The notes beneath the pieces are model-generated. The model did no database searches. It saw only the letters and a program-made list of their open reading frames with translations, and was not told the DNA's origin. A DNA stretch of 64,000 nucleotides from Cloeon dipterum (Eukaryota; Arthropoda; Insecta; Ephemeroptera; Baetidae): the NCBI RefSeq assembly GCF_949628265.1, contig NC_088788.1, positions 27,762,335 through 27,826,334 on the forward strand. The letters run 5' to 3'. Shown here piece after piece: positions 36,061 through 49,800 of the stretch (position 1 is the stretch's first letter; each line of letters starts with the position of its first letter). The position numbers and the translations under genes are program-made.

Positions 36061-39000
36061 CCGGGTAGCTTGATTTTCATGCGTGCTTACGTGCGAGTGC
36101 AGTAAACGCGCGCCGCGCGGCACAGGAAAGGATAATAAAAAAAGAAGAAGGTGCGCGAAGCTGCACACCTCCCTTTTGATGCATTGAACACGGCTGCATG
36201 GTACATTTTATTTTTCTATGCAACAAATAATGCATGCTTGACAAAATGGATTGCCATCCATGAATCGCCGTTCAACTGGGGAATCTAAGGGTCGAAGAGA
36301 TTATAGGATCCGACAATGGATCTAAATTCCTGTTACATACCTCGTTACCTGGGCTGATAATATAAGAATTATACTGAGGGTGAAAGTATATTCGAATCCT
36401 ATTCCTCTCTACCCTTAGGAGAATCATTCTATTGTACAACCATTATTTAATATCTCTTTAGAATACCAGAATACCTAAATTATTGCTCGTACTTTGTTTG
36501 TTAGTACTTCTCGTACTTTTATACGAGCTTATAATAATGTCATCAAATCACCTAAATCCCAAAGCAATTAAAAGTATGAATTCGCTAAAAAAGGTAAAAA
36601 AGTATTCGATGTTGAATGAACGATTTTAATCATGATTTATAAAAATAGCAAAGAAAAAGGATTATAATAAAATGAAATACAGGTTGGGTTGTAGCTGTAA
36701 TAATCTACTCCCTTGAAAATTAAACATTTGTTGTTCAACAAAGATATTTGAAATTGAACCACTCAAATGAAATCATTCCAAATACAGTAGAGTAGAAGGC
36801 AACTCATTTTGTGGTTGTTCATAAATTAAAGCACATACACGCCACTATTTAATTTATTTATGAATATGATGAGCCTGAAATTTGATCAACCGTTAAATCG
36901 AGTAGTGCATAAACTAAAATTTGAGCCCAATTCTTACTGTAATTAAATTAATTATAGTTAAAAAGGCTATGTATATATATTTTTACATGGTTATTGTATG
37001 TATTGAAGAGTTTAAGAAATTTATCGTCAAGAACTATAGATGCAATTGTAATCGAAACAATACATGTCATATATCTCTGCGTATCTGCTAGTGCTAAATC
37101 TGACATTTTTATTAATTAAACTATAGTTGAAAATATATCACACGGCACTCTACCCATGTGAATTCACAGAGTAGAAACGTTCGAAAAGTGTCATGTGTTG
37201 TAGTATAACTGCCGGTAACTGCAGAGTGAAAAAAAATGTACAAGACGGTAATGCAACGTCTGGCTTGATGCACCAGCGAGAAGCGAGAGTTGCGTGCCCC
37301 CCGGCTCTAGGGTGGCGCGCACCCCCTCGAGGGAGACACACGCGAAAAAGCAGCAGCTTGTTAAAATATTTAGATTAAAAAGAGAGGAGGCGTTTTATGA
37401 ACTGACGGGATGAGCAGGCTTGAGGATTTTAGTCGATTTGTCCAAAGTCTATTTCTTCTGCACAATACATCTTGCTGTAGAATACACACACAACACACAA
37501 ATAAATGCGTTTGATCTATATAGTCTATAGTTTGGCAACAGAACTTCTGTCACAGTATAGTGTAAATAGGATTTCATTTTTAAATGTTTGGAAACCACAA
37601 TCAGACGGGCTGCGATGAAAACTTTTCTTACTCGTGAGATTTGATTCCAAAAATAATCTCAAAATATCTAAAGATGGCGGCTCTAGCTTTTTTGGACATA
37701 TGAGTAGAAAAGGAACGACCGGAGGACTGAAATATGACCCCCAAATAGGTAAATTCAGGGACGAAAATTATTTAAAATAAAGCATTTCTGGATTTTTCCT
37801 GTTATTTCACCAAGCAAAGAGGGAAAATTACAGTTTCAACTTTAATATTTTATAAAGCTTTAAATTGTAATAACTCAGCAATTTTTAATTTTCCTAGTTA
37901 CAAAAAAGATATGATTTTACATTGATTTGTTGATATTTCAACCATTTACAAATAAATATAACTTTCGGTGTTCATTATGCTTTTAAATGATTTCATTAAG
38001 TATTTAATAAGGAAAATGATTTCATTTTAATTAAGTGTTTACCATATTAAAATTGTTGGGACAGTGCTTTCTGCTGTACCAAAAGAGCACACATACGCAG
38101 GCTGATAAGATATTTTCTTGGTGGAACTGGGTGGAATAAAAAATTAATTATTAGTCGGCGGAGGAATCAATTATCCTTAAAATCATCAATAAAATATTCA
38201 ACATTAACGGACGTAATCCTTAGAGCATTTTATTTGTTGTATATTTCGAATGCCACAACTAGTAATCGATCAGATTGTTCGTAAATGTCCTGGCAGAAAA
38301 ATATTTTGCTATCAAGTTGAAATAGCATCCGCTTGTAAAAAGTACAATGCATTATTGTATTAACGGAAAACGGACTTGCCCTCGTTTACAGAGAATTGTT
38401 GATTTTTATTGATCTTGACTATAATTTCCTTGTCGCTTCTTAAGCGTGACACTTGCCACTTTTGCCTCTAAAAAGGCCAGTTGTTAACTGTAGCGTAGCT
38501 AAAACTAGTCTAGATAAGTAAAAATCAACAATTCTCTTGACATCGAGGACAAGTTCGTTTTTCATCCTCCCGCCGGCATAATTTCCTAGCAATGATAGGC
38601 GATAAAAGGAAAAAGTCCGCTATCCCTCATTAATTTCAAACTGTCTGATATTAAAAATTTCATATTATCCAGTAACTCAGCAATTTTTACCAAAAAACAT
38701 GTGTCTATGCTAAAGACGGGAGTTTCCCTTGCTTTTGTTTTCAGAAGAGATTGATTTTATTTGACTTATTTTTACTGAACCTCTGCTCAGCACATCCGTG
38801 AGCTATGAACTTTGAATTTACCGGGTCCCAATAAACACCTATAACACCGCCAAACGGATTTGATGTTTGATTTTTTTAAACGTCAGGTTTCAATAGTGCT
38901 TATCCAAAAAATTAATTGGTATTAATATTTTGTTTCAATTTTATTGAAAGTTAAGCCTTTACAGTACCTTTGTCGGTTTATATGATATGACCGACGGCTA

Positions 39001-39476
39001 ATTTTTTAGCTTATGAGTAGCTGATCTGGAATGAATTCCTTTGTCTTCCCAGTTTGCGTTGTGGTGGTTTGATATTTTTTAAGTAATAAATTTAGTTTTT
39101 ATGTATTACAAGTGTTAATTACCAATTTTATTGGATTAAATCCCCATCTTTACCGTTTAAAAACAGGATTTTTTGAATCGTGAAGGTATGTCGTCTGGGA
39201 GCAAATTATATTGAGTTGTCTTCAATTTTCAAGCACACAACATATATACGCACTCATAAACCGGCTTTGCAAAAATAATAACGATGTGGATTTTTCGACG
39301 GGCAGAAAAAAAATTCCGACTATTTTCCTCGAGCCAAGGGAGATGAGCGAGAGGCGAGAGAGATGTTTGCCGAAGAGCACGAGGGCGCGCGCGTGTGATC
39401 GATCTCGGGGGCCGCGAGAGAGGCTGCGCGGAGGAGGCGGCCTCCGAACGCGAGAGAGCGAGCGAGAGAGACGGAA
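36061..39476. other. Intergenic region between divergent Mi-2 and M13 peptidase genes
   Basis: AT-rich with no coding exon recognised. It holds a MITE-like inverted repeat at 38364-38564. The last ~250 bp (from about 39220) turn GC- and GA-rich toward the peptidase start and are likely promoter sequence. Confidence 0.65.
38364..38564. mobile_element. MITE-like element with long imperfect terminal inverted repeats
   Basis: The left arm (about 38364-38420) and the right arm (about 38510-38564) are imperfect inverted repeats over more than 50 nt. The perfect core is GAGAATTGTTGATTTTTA, with flanking matches such as ACTTGCCCTCG against ACTTGTCCTCG. The element is about 200 bp and encodes nothing. 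Target-site duplications were not resolved, so a small non-autonomous DNA transposon is an inference. Confidence 0.55.
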
Positions 39477-39483
39477 TATAAAT
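39477..39483 (+). promoter_or_regulatory. TATA-like box before the M13 peptidase gene
   Basis: TATAAAT lies 66 nt before the start codon, after a GA-rich GC-rich tract. The spacing would allow a 5' UTR of about 40 nt. A 5' UTR intron cannot be excluded. Confidence 0.35.
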
Positions 39484-39548
39484 CTTGGTGGTCGGCGGCC
39501 GCCAGCATCCAGTGCGGCGGAAGATGTTGAAGTAGGCTGACCTCAGGC

Positions 39549-42500
39549 ATGGCCGACGAGGAACGCGACCAGCAGCCGCCGCAGAACAACGGCTTCCTGC
39601 CCCCAGCGGCGGCCGCCCCCGCCGCCTCCGACGAGGCGCTCGCGCCAACCGAGCTGCTGCTCCTGCGGCAGGCCGAGGGCCCCACCGAGGTGGTGGTCGC
39701 CCCGCCGGCCCGCCAGCCGCCCCCGGGCCCCCGCAGACGCCACCCCCTGTGCGTGGCGGCGGCCGCCGCCGTCGGGGGCGGCCTGCTCACGCTCGCCGTC
39801 ACCCTGCTGCTGCTGAGGCCGTCCGCCCCCAACGACGCCGCCGCCGCCGCCGGTGAGTAGCCCTCTCTGCCTTCACTTGGCCCTCTTGTCTACCTGTTGT
39901 TTTGTTGTCGCCGGGGCGCACGTGGCTCTCTCTCTCGCTCTCTGCTAATGCTCCCTCGCAATATTTCATCCCTCTGCCGTCTCGATCGCGCCGCCGGCGG
40001 GGCCACCTCTTAGCGTTGTTTGCCCAAGTGCCGCTTTCGGCTCCCCGTTCCACTCTTTTGACGTTTACTCTTAACAGCAAAACATTATCTCTGGTCCAAA
40101 TTTTTGCTTAGTAAATTTTAAATTCGATATAAATGAAATGTGTGTGGCTTATATTTCAGTTTCTGAAATTGAATTATAGAAACTCGTGAAAAATGAATTC
40201 TCCTAGAAAATATCCTATGATTTTGCCAAGTGAGTTAGACGCAAAATCTGCTTGAAAAGTAAGCAATAAAACAAAGCATCATCAGGCTCTCCCGATTGTG
40301 AAGCGAAGGTTAAATTTTAAACTGCATGAACACAATCCGGTTTTGATTCCCTCCGGATTAAGTTGCTCATTTGGTAGCTGTTGATGTATTCCTGGTTGAT
40401 TTTTTTGTGACAGTCGCTGTCGCCTCCCGGTGAGCCGGATTGAGTTGCGAGCTGTCCTGAAAACCACCTGTTAATTGACGTCTCGCTTTTCGGGGCAGCA
40501 ATCAGCTTCCAAGTGGTCGCCTTTTATTGTTCTCGGCTTTGATGAAACTTCTACCGAGCAAGCAGCACTTTTTACTCTCACCCTCCCTGCTGTTGCTGAA
40601 GTGTCCACAATCCGAGTAGAAATGGGCAAGCACCCAACACTTTCATCAAAGAAAATTATAGTAGCAGCATTGTTATGTAACGCACCAGTTGTATTTTAAA
40701 GCTGATTGTCCGGCCTACAGCACGCACCCTCACTAAGCTAAAAACAGTAAATGTGAACTTTGTCCGATGATACGTAAAATGTTTGATCTTTTAACATTTT
40801 TCTAATTAGTTTTTATTTTCTTGCAGGATTTTGTTTAAGGAAAGATAGACTTGTCGAGCAAACATGCTAAAATTGATCAAAACTTGTTCTTGACACATAT
40901 ACAAAACAACCATCAATTATATATTCGCTGCTGAATAAATTAAATACAAATAGGACCGAGTACAACCAGTGGTGAAATGTTTGAAAGTTGCGATGGTGAA
41001 AAAATGGCCAAGGGACGACCAACTTTTTACGATGCGCTCGCTGTACCGGTGCGTGTGGGCAGCAAAATCTGAGCTTCGCGTTTTAATCTTGCAAGATAAG
41101 GGAGATGCATAAAAGCGGTACGGAACGCGTAATAAATTTCAAAGATGTAGGGACGGCTCGCAGCTGCCAAAAACCTTTTAACCGGTTGTAAATTCACACA
41201 GAAATCAAAGCAAGGACGAATGTGCTCACGTCAAAGGCTCAAAACGAGAGCTAATCCCGACCATAAAGGTGATGATTTTTATGTCTTGATCTGCAATAAA
41301 AGCGGCCGTGGATATCTATACGTACGCGGTTCTCTCCTCAAAACGTATGTTTACGACGCTGATGAATATAAAATGAGAGCGAGGGGAAAGGGTAGCGCGC
41401 GTATAATAGCGAGTATTTGGTCGTTTGACAGACAAGAGCTGCTTTTTTGTATGTTGTCTCGCGCGCGCGTCCGCATTTTGTGCTGAGCGAAAAGTAAGCG
41501 ACGCCGCGCCCCATTAAAAAGGAGTCCCCAACGGCAATATTTGCTCAAGCTTTGGAGCGTCTTGCCGCGCTTTCGGCGATTTGTTCAGCAGCAGCTACGC
41601 ATACCATCCCTCCGCGCCTCGTTGCCCATTCTCCCATTCTTTTCACCAAAGAAGAGGATATGTTGTCGTGCAAAGATAATTGCCTGCGAATTTCGGCTCT
41701 GCAAAGAGGCCTTTTGTTGGATTCTCCCGCGTGCAAAAATGCTGGCCAACGTTGCCGGTCGGCGGACAAAGGGTGCGCCTAAGCTAATTACGCAATTTCG
41801 CTGCAGACGACGGGGGGCGACTTGAATTACACCCGAACAGCCAAACCCGTTCTTTCTGCGGGAGCCCCGAGAATGTGCATTACCACTGCCATGTGAGGAA
41901 CTAAAATGACTTTATTATGGTCTGCTGCACGCGGAGCTGCCGACCTATTCACTGGAGAGTTGCACTCCAAAATAAGAGATTTTATTGTGCCAAACAAAGG
42001 ATAATTAGATTAAAAATAAAAAATAAAACTTCCACGCTTTTTGTGTGAACACTTTTAATCTGTGCATTTTCAATGATTGCTTTTGAATTCAATAATTTTA
42101 CCATTAATTAGTGGGCGTGTATACTTTCAAGCAAAAACTCAATCAATTTCCTATTTTTTGTCACCTCTGATAATTCAACCAGATCAACGGAAACGTACCA
42201 CACACCTTTTGACGTGAAAAATGTTTCATATGCAAAGAAAAACTTCTGGGAACAATCTGTGCAACTGAGGCAGAAAAAAGCTTTCAGCAAAAAATTGCAA
42301 TTCTCTTTTTGCAAGCTTGCGCCTCCTAGCTGGTGTGCAGATTAAATTTTGCACAACAATGGCTGGGATGGATTCATCCTCTTTGACGGAGAGTGTACAT
42401 AATCCAGTGTGCGGGGCAATATATCTGCCTAACGCCATTGTGAGCCGAGCCAAAAGCCACTCGCCAAAGAGAGCACTCTCAGATGTAAATCACGTTTTTA

Positions 42501-43734
42501 CATGCACCCAATAAAAAGGCCGCTTTATGCGCGAGATATATCGCATTAAAACTACCGTCTACGCTGGAAAAGCTTGGCATTCAGTCGGCTAAAGGAAGCT
42601 ACGAGCAGGATGCAATAAATTTTGAGGGGATAAATTTTATTTTGCCGCCTTTCAGGTATGACAAGGAGCGGAAAAAAATTAATTATCCTGTCTTGCGTGA
42701 AATTAAAAATAAATGTAATTTTCACTTTTTTTTGCTCTTTTTATCCCTGTCCGAGGACCGGGAAGGGTGCGCACTGCACTGGCATGAATGGTGAAACCCG
42801 GGTGCCAATTACACCGCGAACGGATAACATGGACGCACCAGGCCGCACAGGGACCCAGCTCACTGAAGGGCCACTTGCCTTCGCACCGAGGACTGCATTG
42901 AAACGCTAGACATTTGTCCCGTGAAGCCAAATCACGCATGCTGGAAAGGTGCAAACCAGCAAGTAGCGAGTCGGCGCCGGTGCGCCCCCTAGCCCGTTGA
43001 GCAATTTGAGCATTTCGAGTCACTAAACTAACCACTTTTTGCCATCTCTGACATTGGGTAGCCAGTATTAGATCTCCGAACTGCTCAAATACCTCCCATT
43101 GCTTTGACTTTCCTGAGAATGCCTTAACAATACGAGCCAACGGGCTGGTCAAAGTTTGTGATTTTTATCATAAAAAACCCTCAGCTGGCTAATATAGATG
43201 AAATTGTATTGATTATCACGCAAAAAATGTTCGTAGAGGGACCACTGTCTCTACACAGATAAATGCTAAATATATGTTCGTTTTTTGTACAGCCATAAAC
43301 ACAAATTTCTGGAAAAAGATTAGCAAATTAGCAGCAACTTCTAAGGTATCGCAATGCATATAATTTGATCTTGATAAATAAATTTAAAAATGATTTCTGT
43401 TCATGAATTTGCATGAAAGAGCTTTCCCGCATGCTGCATGATAATAATCTAAATTTTCAAGATCAGAGTATAAGAAAAAAAACACACTTTGTTGGGAAAC
43501 GCTCTTCTGCCAGAGGGCTGTATGCCACTTCCATAACGCAGGCGTACATATTTCATGTACGCGCTTATACGAACAAGACACGTGGCTCTATATACCTTAC
43601 GTTGGGAGCGTGCGGATGCTGCGGGAGAGCTGCGCAAATCTTTTATATACTCTCCTGCACATCTATCAGGTCGCACCGCAAAACGGAGCAGGTACGCTCC
43701 AGCAAGATGATTTCCTCTCTTCTCTTGGGCTTGC

Positions 43735-43815
<81 letters not shown>

Positions 43816-46800
43816 ATCGATGGTTTTAATACAAGAAACCGCAGATTACACTTTACTAGTGCACATGAATAGTCATCTCCGCTGTTATGTGCGTTTTTTT
43901 ATCAAGCAAAGTGCTTTTTACCGCTAACAACTAGGAGTTTCGGCCTCTTACCAATCTGGTGGATGGAGCTGAATTTTGGTTATACGCCGCGGCTTGTTAT
44001 TGCCGTGAAGTAAAAGTCAAATGCGAATGCACTGCCGCCGAAGGGAAGAAAATAGCGTTAGAGTCGAGAGGGAAGTTTTGCTGCCGGGCCGTAATAAGGG
44101 CGGAAATAGAAAAAAGAATCCAATTAAGCGTGAGTGTTTTGCGTGCTCCGGCAGCATAACGGAAATTATTTTTCCGTAAACGATGCACGATGGGCTTTCA
44201 GATTGAAAAGTAAATTCGATGATGGAGCGAACTGAGGTAGAATTTGCGTCTGAAAATAAAGGAAAAATATATAAACGAAGCCATCCTCGGGTTTCCCCCT
44301 TATCCTGACGGCCGAGACTCAATTTCCATTTTCTGACGTGCGTTTCTGATCATTCTATTTCTGTCGTGTTTCCAGGTGGAGCCAACGTCTGCCTGAGCGA
44401 GGAGTGTGTAAGGACAGGTAAGCCGAGCCGATCAATCAAAATATCGACACGCACACTTTGACAAAAATCAAATATGAGCCGAGGAGCCAATTTTCTCAAG
44501 GTTTCGGTTGGACCTAACAAGTTTCTTTGATTCAATAAATTGGTTTGACAAAAGAAAAAGAAAAAATGCACCGCGCGTCAGCCAGTCTTATTTGCTTTGT
44601 TTTCATTCACCTTGTTTGCCTCCTGCGGACGGAGTTATTTTTATGGAAAACACCCGCTGAATCCAATTAATCCGTTTCAGTGATGGATTTTCAGGGCATA
44701 TTAATTGGCGAGCTGAAAGCCACGGGGGTACCGCACGGGCCTAGAGGCCTGGAGAGAGTTTCGGCCGCAAGAATAGGCCGCGTGCATTAAATTCAAATTA
44801 TATTTGGAATCCTACTTTTTTGTGTGAAGTAAATGAAATAATGTATTTCAAATTTTCTTTTCAATTCTTGCACTGATGTCACAATCACCTCGAAAGTCAC
44901 TGGTAACACAGATGGTTCACTCCAAAGTTGCTAGCTGGAATGTGTTGTGAACCTTGTAGTGACGTCAGGGCGGAAATGATGTTAAAATGTGAAATAACCG
45001 ATGAGTGATGTGGCTGGTGGACAGCTGGTTTCCAAAACGTTGATAAAATCAGTATCGGCCGAGCTTGTAGAAGACCGCATACTTTCATGAATTTGATAAA
45101 AATTTGTAACGACTTCTTCAAATTCTTTTGAAATCTCCGCCTGGCTTTCAGGAGAATCAGGACTGTTAGAAGATTGAACTAAAATTCACCTTTAATTTAA
45201 TCAAAATTAATAAACTCTCAGCATTTAATTTTTAATTTTTTTGACCTTACAAAAATTATGCATCGATTAATTTACTAAGTGCTCCACAGTAAAATAAATA
45301 AAATTGCCTGGAAACAGTGACATGACTAGAATTTAAAGACGTTCTAATTTGCGATTCCAGCTGCTTCTCTGCTGTCAGCGATCGACGCAACAGCCGATCC
45401 GTGTCAAAATTTCTTTCAGTACGCGTGCGGATCGTGGAACAAAAAACACATCATCCCCGAAGATCGGAGCTCCATCAGCACCTTTGAAGTCATGGCAGAT
45501 CAGCTGCAGGTCATTTTAAAAGGTCAGTAGCCACAGTAGAATGCAAACAAATTGCACCTCTGTGGTAAATAACAGTCTGGCTTTATGTGCCAAGCGACGA
45601 ACAAATAATTGCAGGTCCTTCGTCTCTAGATTCCTTTACTTTGTTTCGCTCCGACTGTCGAGATTGCTTTTTCGCAGCGCGCGAATTGAGCTCAGCGTTT
45701 GTTTTCCCAACTGTGCAATTGCCCTCGATCTCTGTTCACTGTCGCACCGCGCGCAATTTGTATTTTCCGACAAGAGTAATGATGGTCGGCTTGAAAAAAC
45801 GCAATTACGCTGCTTGACTACAGATGAGGGCCCGATTGCTCGTGGGTATAGTTTGATGCAGATTTAACGCCAGCGCGCGAGTAAAAAAATCTCCGCGCAT
45901 TTCCAGAGTTGCAGATCACCTTGGCTTAAGTTTCAACCGAGCAACAGCCACGGTAAACAAAAACTAGGCAATCCGAGTCGAGTAATGCGATTGCTTTGTG
46001 CAAATTAATATCTATAATGAAAGTATCGCACGCACGACGTGCAAAATCGAATATATTGTTTTTGTTATGACTGCAGTTGCGTGTGGAATACGAGTGAAAG
46101 GTAATATGTATCCGTTTTCATTGCAGATTTAAATTCGTTAGCTCTCGGCTTATGTCACGTAAAATAAAGAAATACTATACTATACATGGATGTGCAGAGA
46201 ACAATAAGAGCCTCATCACTTGAGAATTATTCCCATGTATAAAATTAACTAACAGATTGTTTTTGCTCCAACAATTCCAAATCCTTATTCCAATTCAAGA
46301 TTGGCATAAACTATTAAAATTTGGTCAAATTAGCATTATATAAATAAAACAATTAAACATATGGCATTCAATGATTTATAACTTTGACCAAATCAATTGA
46401 TTTTGCTTGTGTATATGATATTATTAATTTAAGACAAAATCAGGCAGAATTGCCACCACGGCAGCGTGAGGCTAATTTCATCGCCAAAGTTTTTCACCAA
46501 CACCGTTCTTACTCGAACTTAAGAGATAGGCATTTTCTTACAAGACTAAAAAATTTAAACCGGGAAGACTGTTCTCAAATAATTTTTTCAGTGTATCAAT
46601 CTCTGGAGGTGAAAACCTAAAATAATCTCGTTGGAAATAAATTAGAGTCGTATTGATTGAGACGCAGACATCTTTATTTTTAAAAACTGGATTTTGGGGA
46701 AATTTAATTTATGTTTTTTTTTGTTAGCGATAAATATGGCTCAAATTTCATATTTTTCCCAATGATTGCCGAAAAGAATGCTAAATTAAAAGATTTCTTT

Positions 46801-49800
46801 TAGTGCTTACGGAAAACCTGGTGAGAGTTCAATTTGGAAATAGCAAGAAAGCAAGCTTTCCCTTGAAATTCTTGGAAATTCACGAAAATTTAATTTAGAT
46901 CGGACCCAAGTAAATAATTAACTTTTAAGAATGAAACGCAAAATTTCATTGAAGAAAAAATTTCCGGACTTGCTCTCTTTTGCGTTTTCAAAAAAGTTGA
47001 ATTTTATTTTCTTGGGAGCCGAATTCGGCGCTGCTTTTTCTCTTGACTAGGGCTACACGAGTTGCTGAAACCTGAATCCAGATGAAAAAAAATAAAATTT
47101 TATGGAAACACTACATGCCTGATTTTTACTTAAACATATGCATTCCTCGAGTGAATAATTCTTCAGAAAGAAAAATTTTATGAAAGAAAAATTTTATGAC
47201 CAGAAATACACTCATTATTTATCCTGAAAGTGTTTCAACAACTTTGTATAAATTGCAATCGTTGGTTTGCTTTCAGGCGTTTTGGAAGAACCATTTGATG
47301 AGCATGACAACGATGCCACTAAGAAAGCCAAATTATTTTACAAATCGTGCATGGACATCGGTGAGTCGCGAAGTGTGAATTTGAGATTCGAGAATTAATC
47401 GTGTTCAAATGCACAGCGAAAATCAGAGTACTGGGCGACAAGCCACTGCGACGGGCGTTGACCAGCTTTGGCGGATGGCCAGTGGCCACGGACAACTGGC
47501 AGCCGCCGTCCTACTCCATCGAGATAATGCTGGGCCGGCTGCGGGGCGAATACAATGAAAGGGTGCTGGTTGAGCAGTGGGTCGGCCCTGACGACAAGAA
47601 TTCGTCAGTGAACATCCTGCAGGTGCGGCCCAAGTAAGAAGATATTCCCCACCCTTCTGCCCCTGCTCAAATCGATGACATGCTTCACGAATTCACATCA
47701 TTTTCGATTTACGCTAACTTTAGTTCAAATGAAGGGTCTTAAATTTCTATAAACTCGTCAATTTTCTCAAAACAATTGCTCTTTATTTTAATGTCTCCCC
47801 AAAATTTAATTTTCATTGTTTTCAGTGTGTTACAATGTTTCGACTTTCAGCTGGATCAAATGGACCTGGCTCTGCCTGGGCGCGATTACTACTTGAAAAA
47901 GAACTCGGAGAATGAAATTCGCGCCTACCATAAATACATGATTGAAGTAGCTCTGTTGCTGGGAGCGAAGCAGAAAACTGCGTTTGAAGAGCTTAAACAA
48001 GTCCTGGAGCTGGAGAGGCGGTTTGCTAATGCAAGTATCGAATATTTCCTGAAATAAAAGATACCCACAAATATTTTGTTTTGAATATGTCTAAAATTAT
48101 TACTAAGGATCGAAGAGAAGCACATTTTAATAAATATAAAGTTTATTGCAACATGTTTTCGTAATATCAGGTTTTGTACTTTTTATAAGCAGGCGTCGCT
48201 CCCTGAGGCGGACAGGCACGACACGAGCAGCATTTACCGCAAATTGACGCTGCGGCAGCTGCAGGCCGAGGTGCCGCAGATCAACTGGCTCGAGTACCTG
48301 AACGCCTTCCTGCACACCAAGGTGGATGCTGATGAGCCGGTGGTGAGCTACGCGATGCCCTACTTCAAGGAGATGGGCCGCATTCTGCAGGAAACAGACC
48401 GCCGCGTCGTGCACAACTACGTCCTATGGCGTCTCGTGATGAATATCATGCCGCACATGATCGACGACTACCAGCAGAAAAGGGTAGAGTTCCGCAAAAT
48501 TCTCCTCGGCATCCTGGCAGAGAGGAACAGGTGGAGTCAGTGCGTCGACTGGACCAATAAGAAGATGGGCATGGCCGTCGGTGCGCTCTTCATCAGGGAC
48601 AACTTCAATCTCGAAAGCAAGGTCAGAAGATAAAAATTTTACTGCTTTTTTATTATTTTCACGGAATGCGAACTTTATACGCAAAATACTTTTGTAGGAT
48701 CTTTGAAGCATTTTATCTCTTTATTTTTGAAAAAATCCAAATTAATGTTGAAATAAAAATCTGCCACAAATGATATTTTGTTTGAGGAATTTTTATCATG
48801 AACGTCTGGCGTGCGACCGCGAATCGCACGACGTAATAATTTGCAAGACCATTTCTAAGAGCTCTTCTTGTTGCCAAATTAAAATATTATTAGACAAACA
48901 AACATTCAACATTTTAATAAAGCTTGAAGCAAACTTGTTGATATTTGATATCTCTCGACATTTTAACCCAATCACCCGCGCAGATGAAATCACGGAAGGC
49001 CTCTTGGCAGGGGCTGGTACGAGGGTCACGTTTCGGGCACTGCATTAAAATTCGTAGATGATTTGTCACTATGTTGACTCCCACGCAGGAGACGGCTCTG
49101 GAGATGATCCACACGATCAGAGAAGCATTTAACGAGCTGCTAGCCGAGAACGACTGGATGGATAACGAAACGCGAGCCGTGGCCAAAGAAAAGGCGGACC
49201 AGATGAACGAGCGGATAGGTTACCCTGAACTGCTCACCGACCCCAAGGAGCTCAGTAATGAGTACATCATGGTAAGTGTTTGCGCACTTAAATTCGCGTT
49301 CAGCGCTCCAAGGCCGAAACTGCCACCTTATCTCCTGCCGCGAGTGCGTAATCTTGAGTGCAATAAAGTGTCCTGGATGTGGAAAGTGGGACTCGCGCTC
49401 ATTAAAAAGCAATCTGGCGCGTAGGAGAGCCGCTTTACGAGTGCATCTAATTGCTTTTGCAGCTCAACATCTCCGAGAACGAGTTCCTAGAGAACATCTT
49501 CAACGTGCTGCGCTACGATGCCTACCATAATCTGCAAAAATTGCGGCAGCCGGTGAACAAGGACAAGTGGTCCACCGATCCTGCCGTAGTCAACGCGTTC
49601 TACAATCCCAACAAGAACGACATAGGTGCGACTACTAACTGCACGAAGTTAAAATAAATAAATAAATAAAATTAAGAAAAGAATAGCATTTATGAACAAA
49701 CCAACACGTTTGATTAAAATAAATCATTATAATGGATTTTTTTATTTAGCGCCTGCAAAAATAATAGCTATGCATCACGCGCTACAGTCATGTGAAGCGA

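Larger units (their letters stand above)
39853..44375 (+). other. Intron 1 of the M13 peptidase gene
   Basis: This 4.5-kb intron separates the cytosolic tail and membrane anchor exon from the ectodomain exons. It holds the second copy of the dispersed repeat and a GA microsatellite. No other coding exon was recognised. Confidence 0.85.

Noticed and set aside
41269..41360. GTGATGA ... CTGA pair in the peptidase intron 1 (possible box C/D snoRNA)
   Set aside because: There is no terminal stem, no recognised guide and no second copy; the boxes alone are too common.
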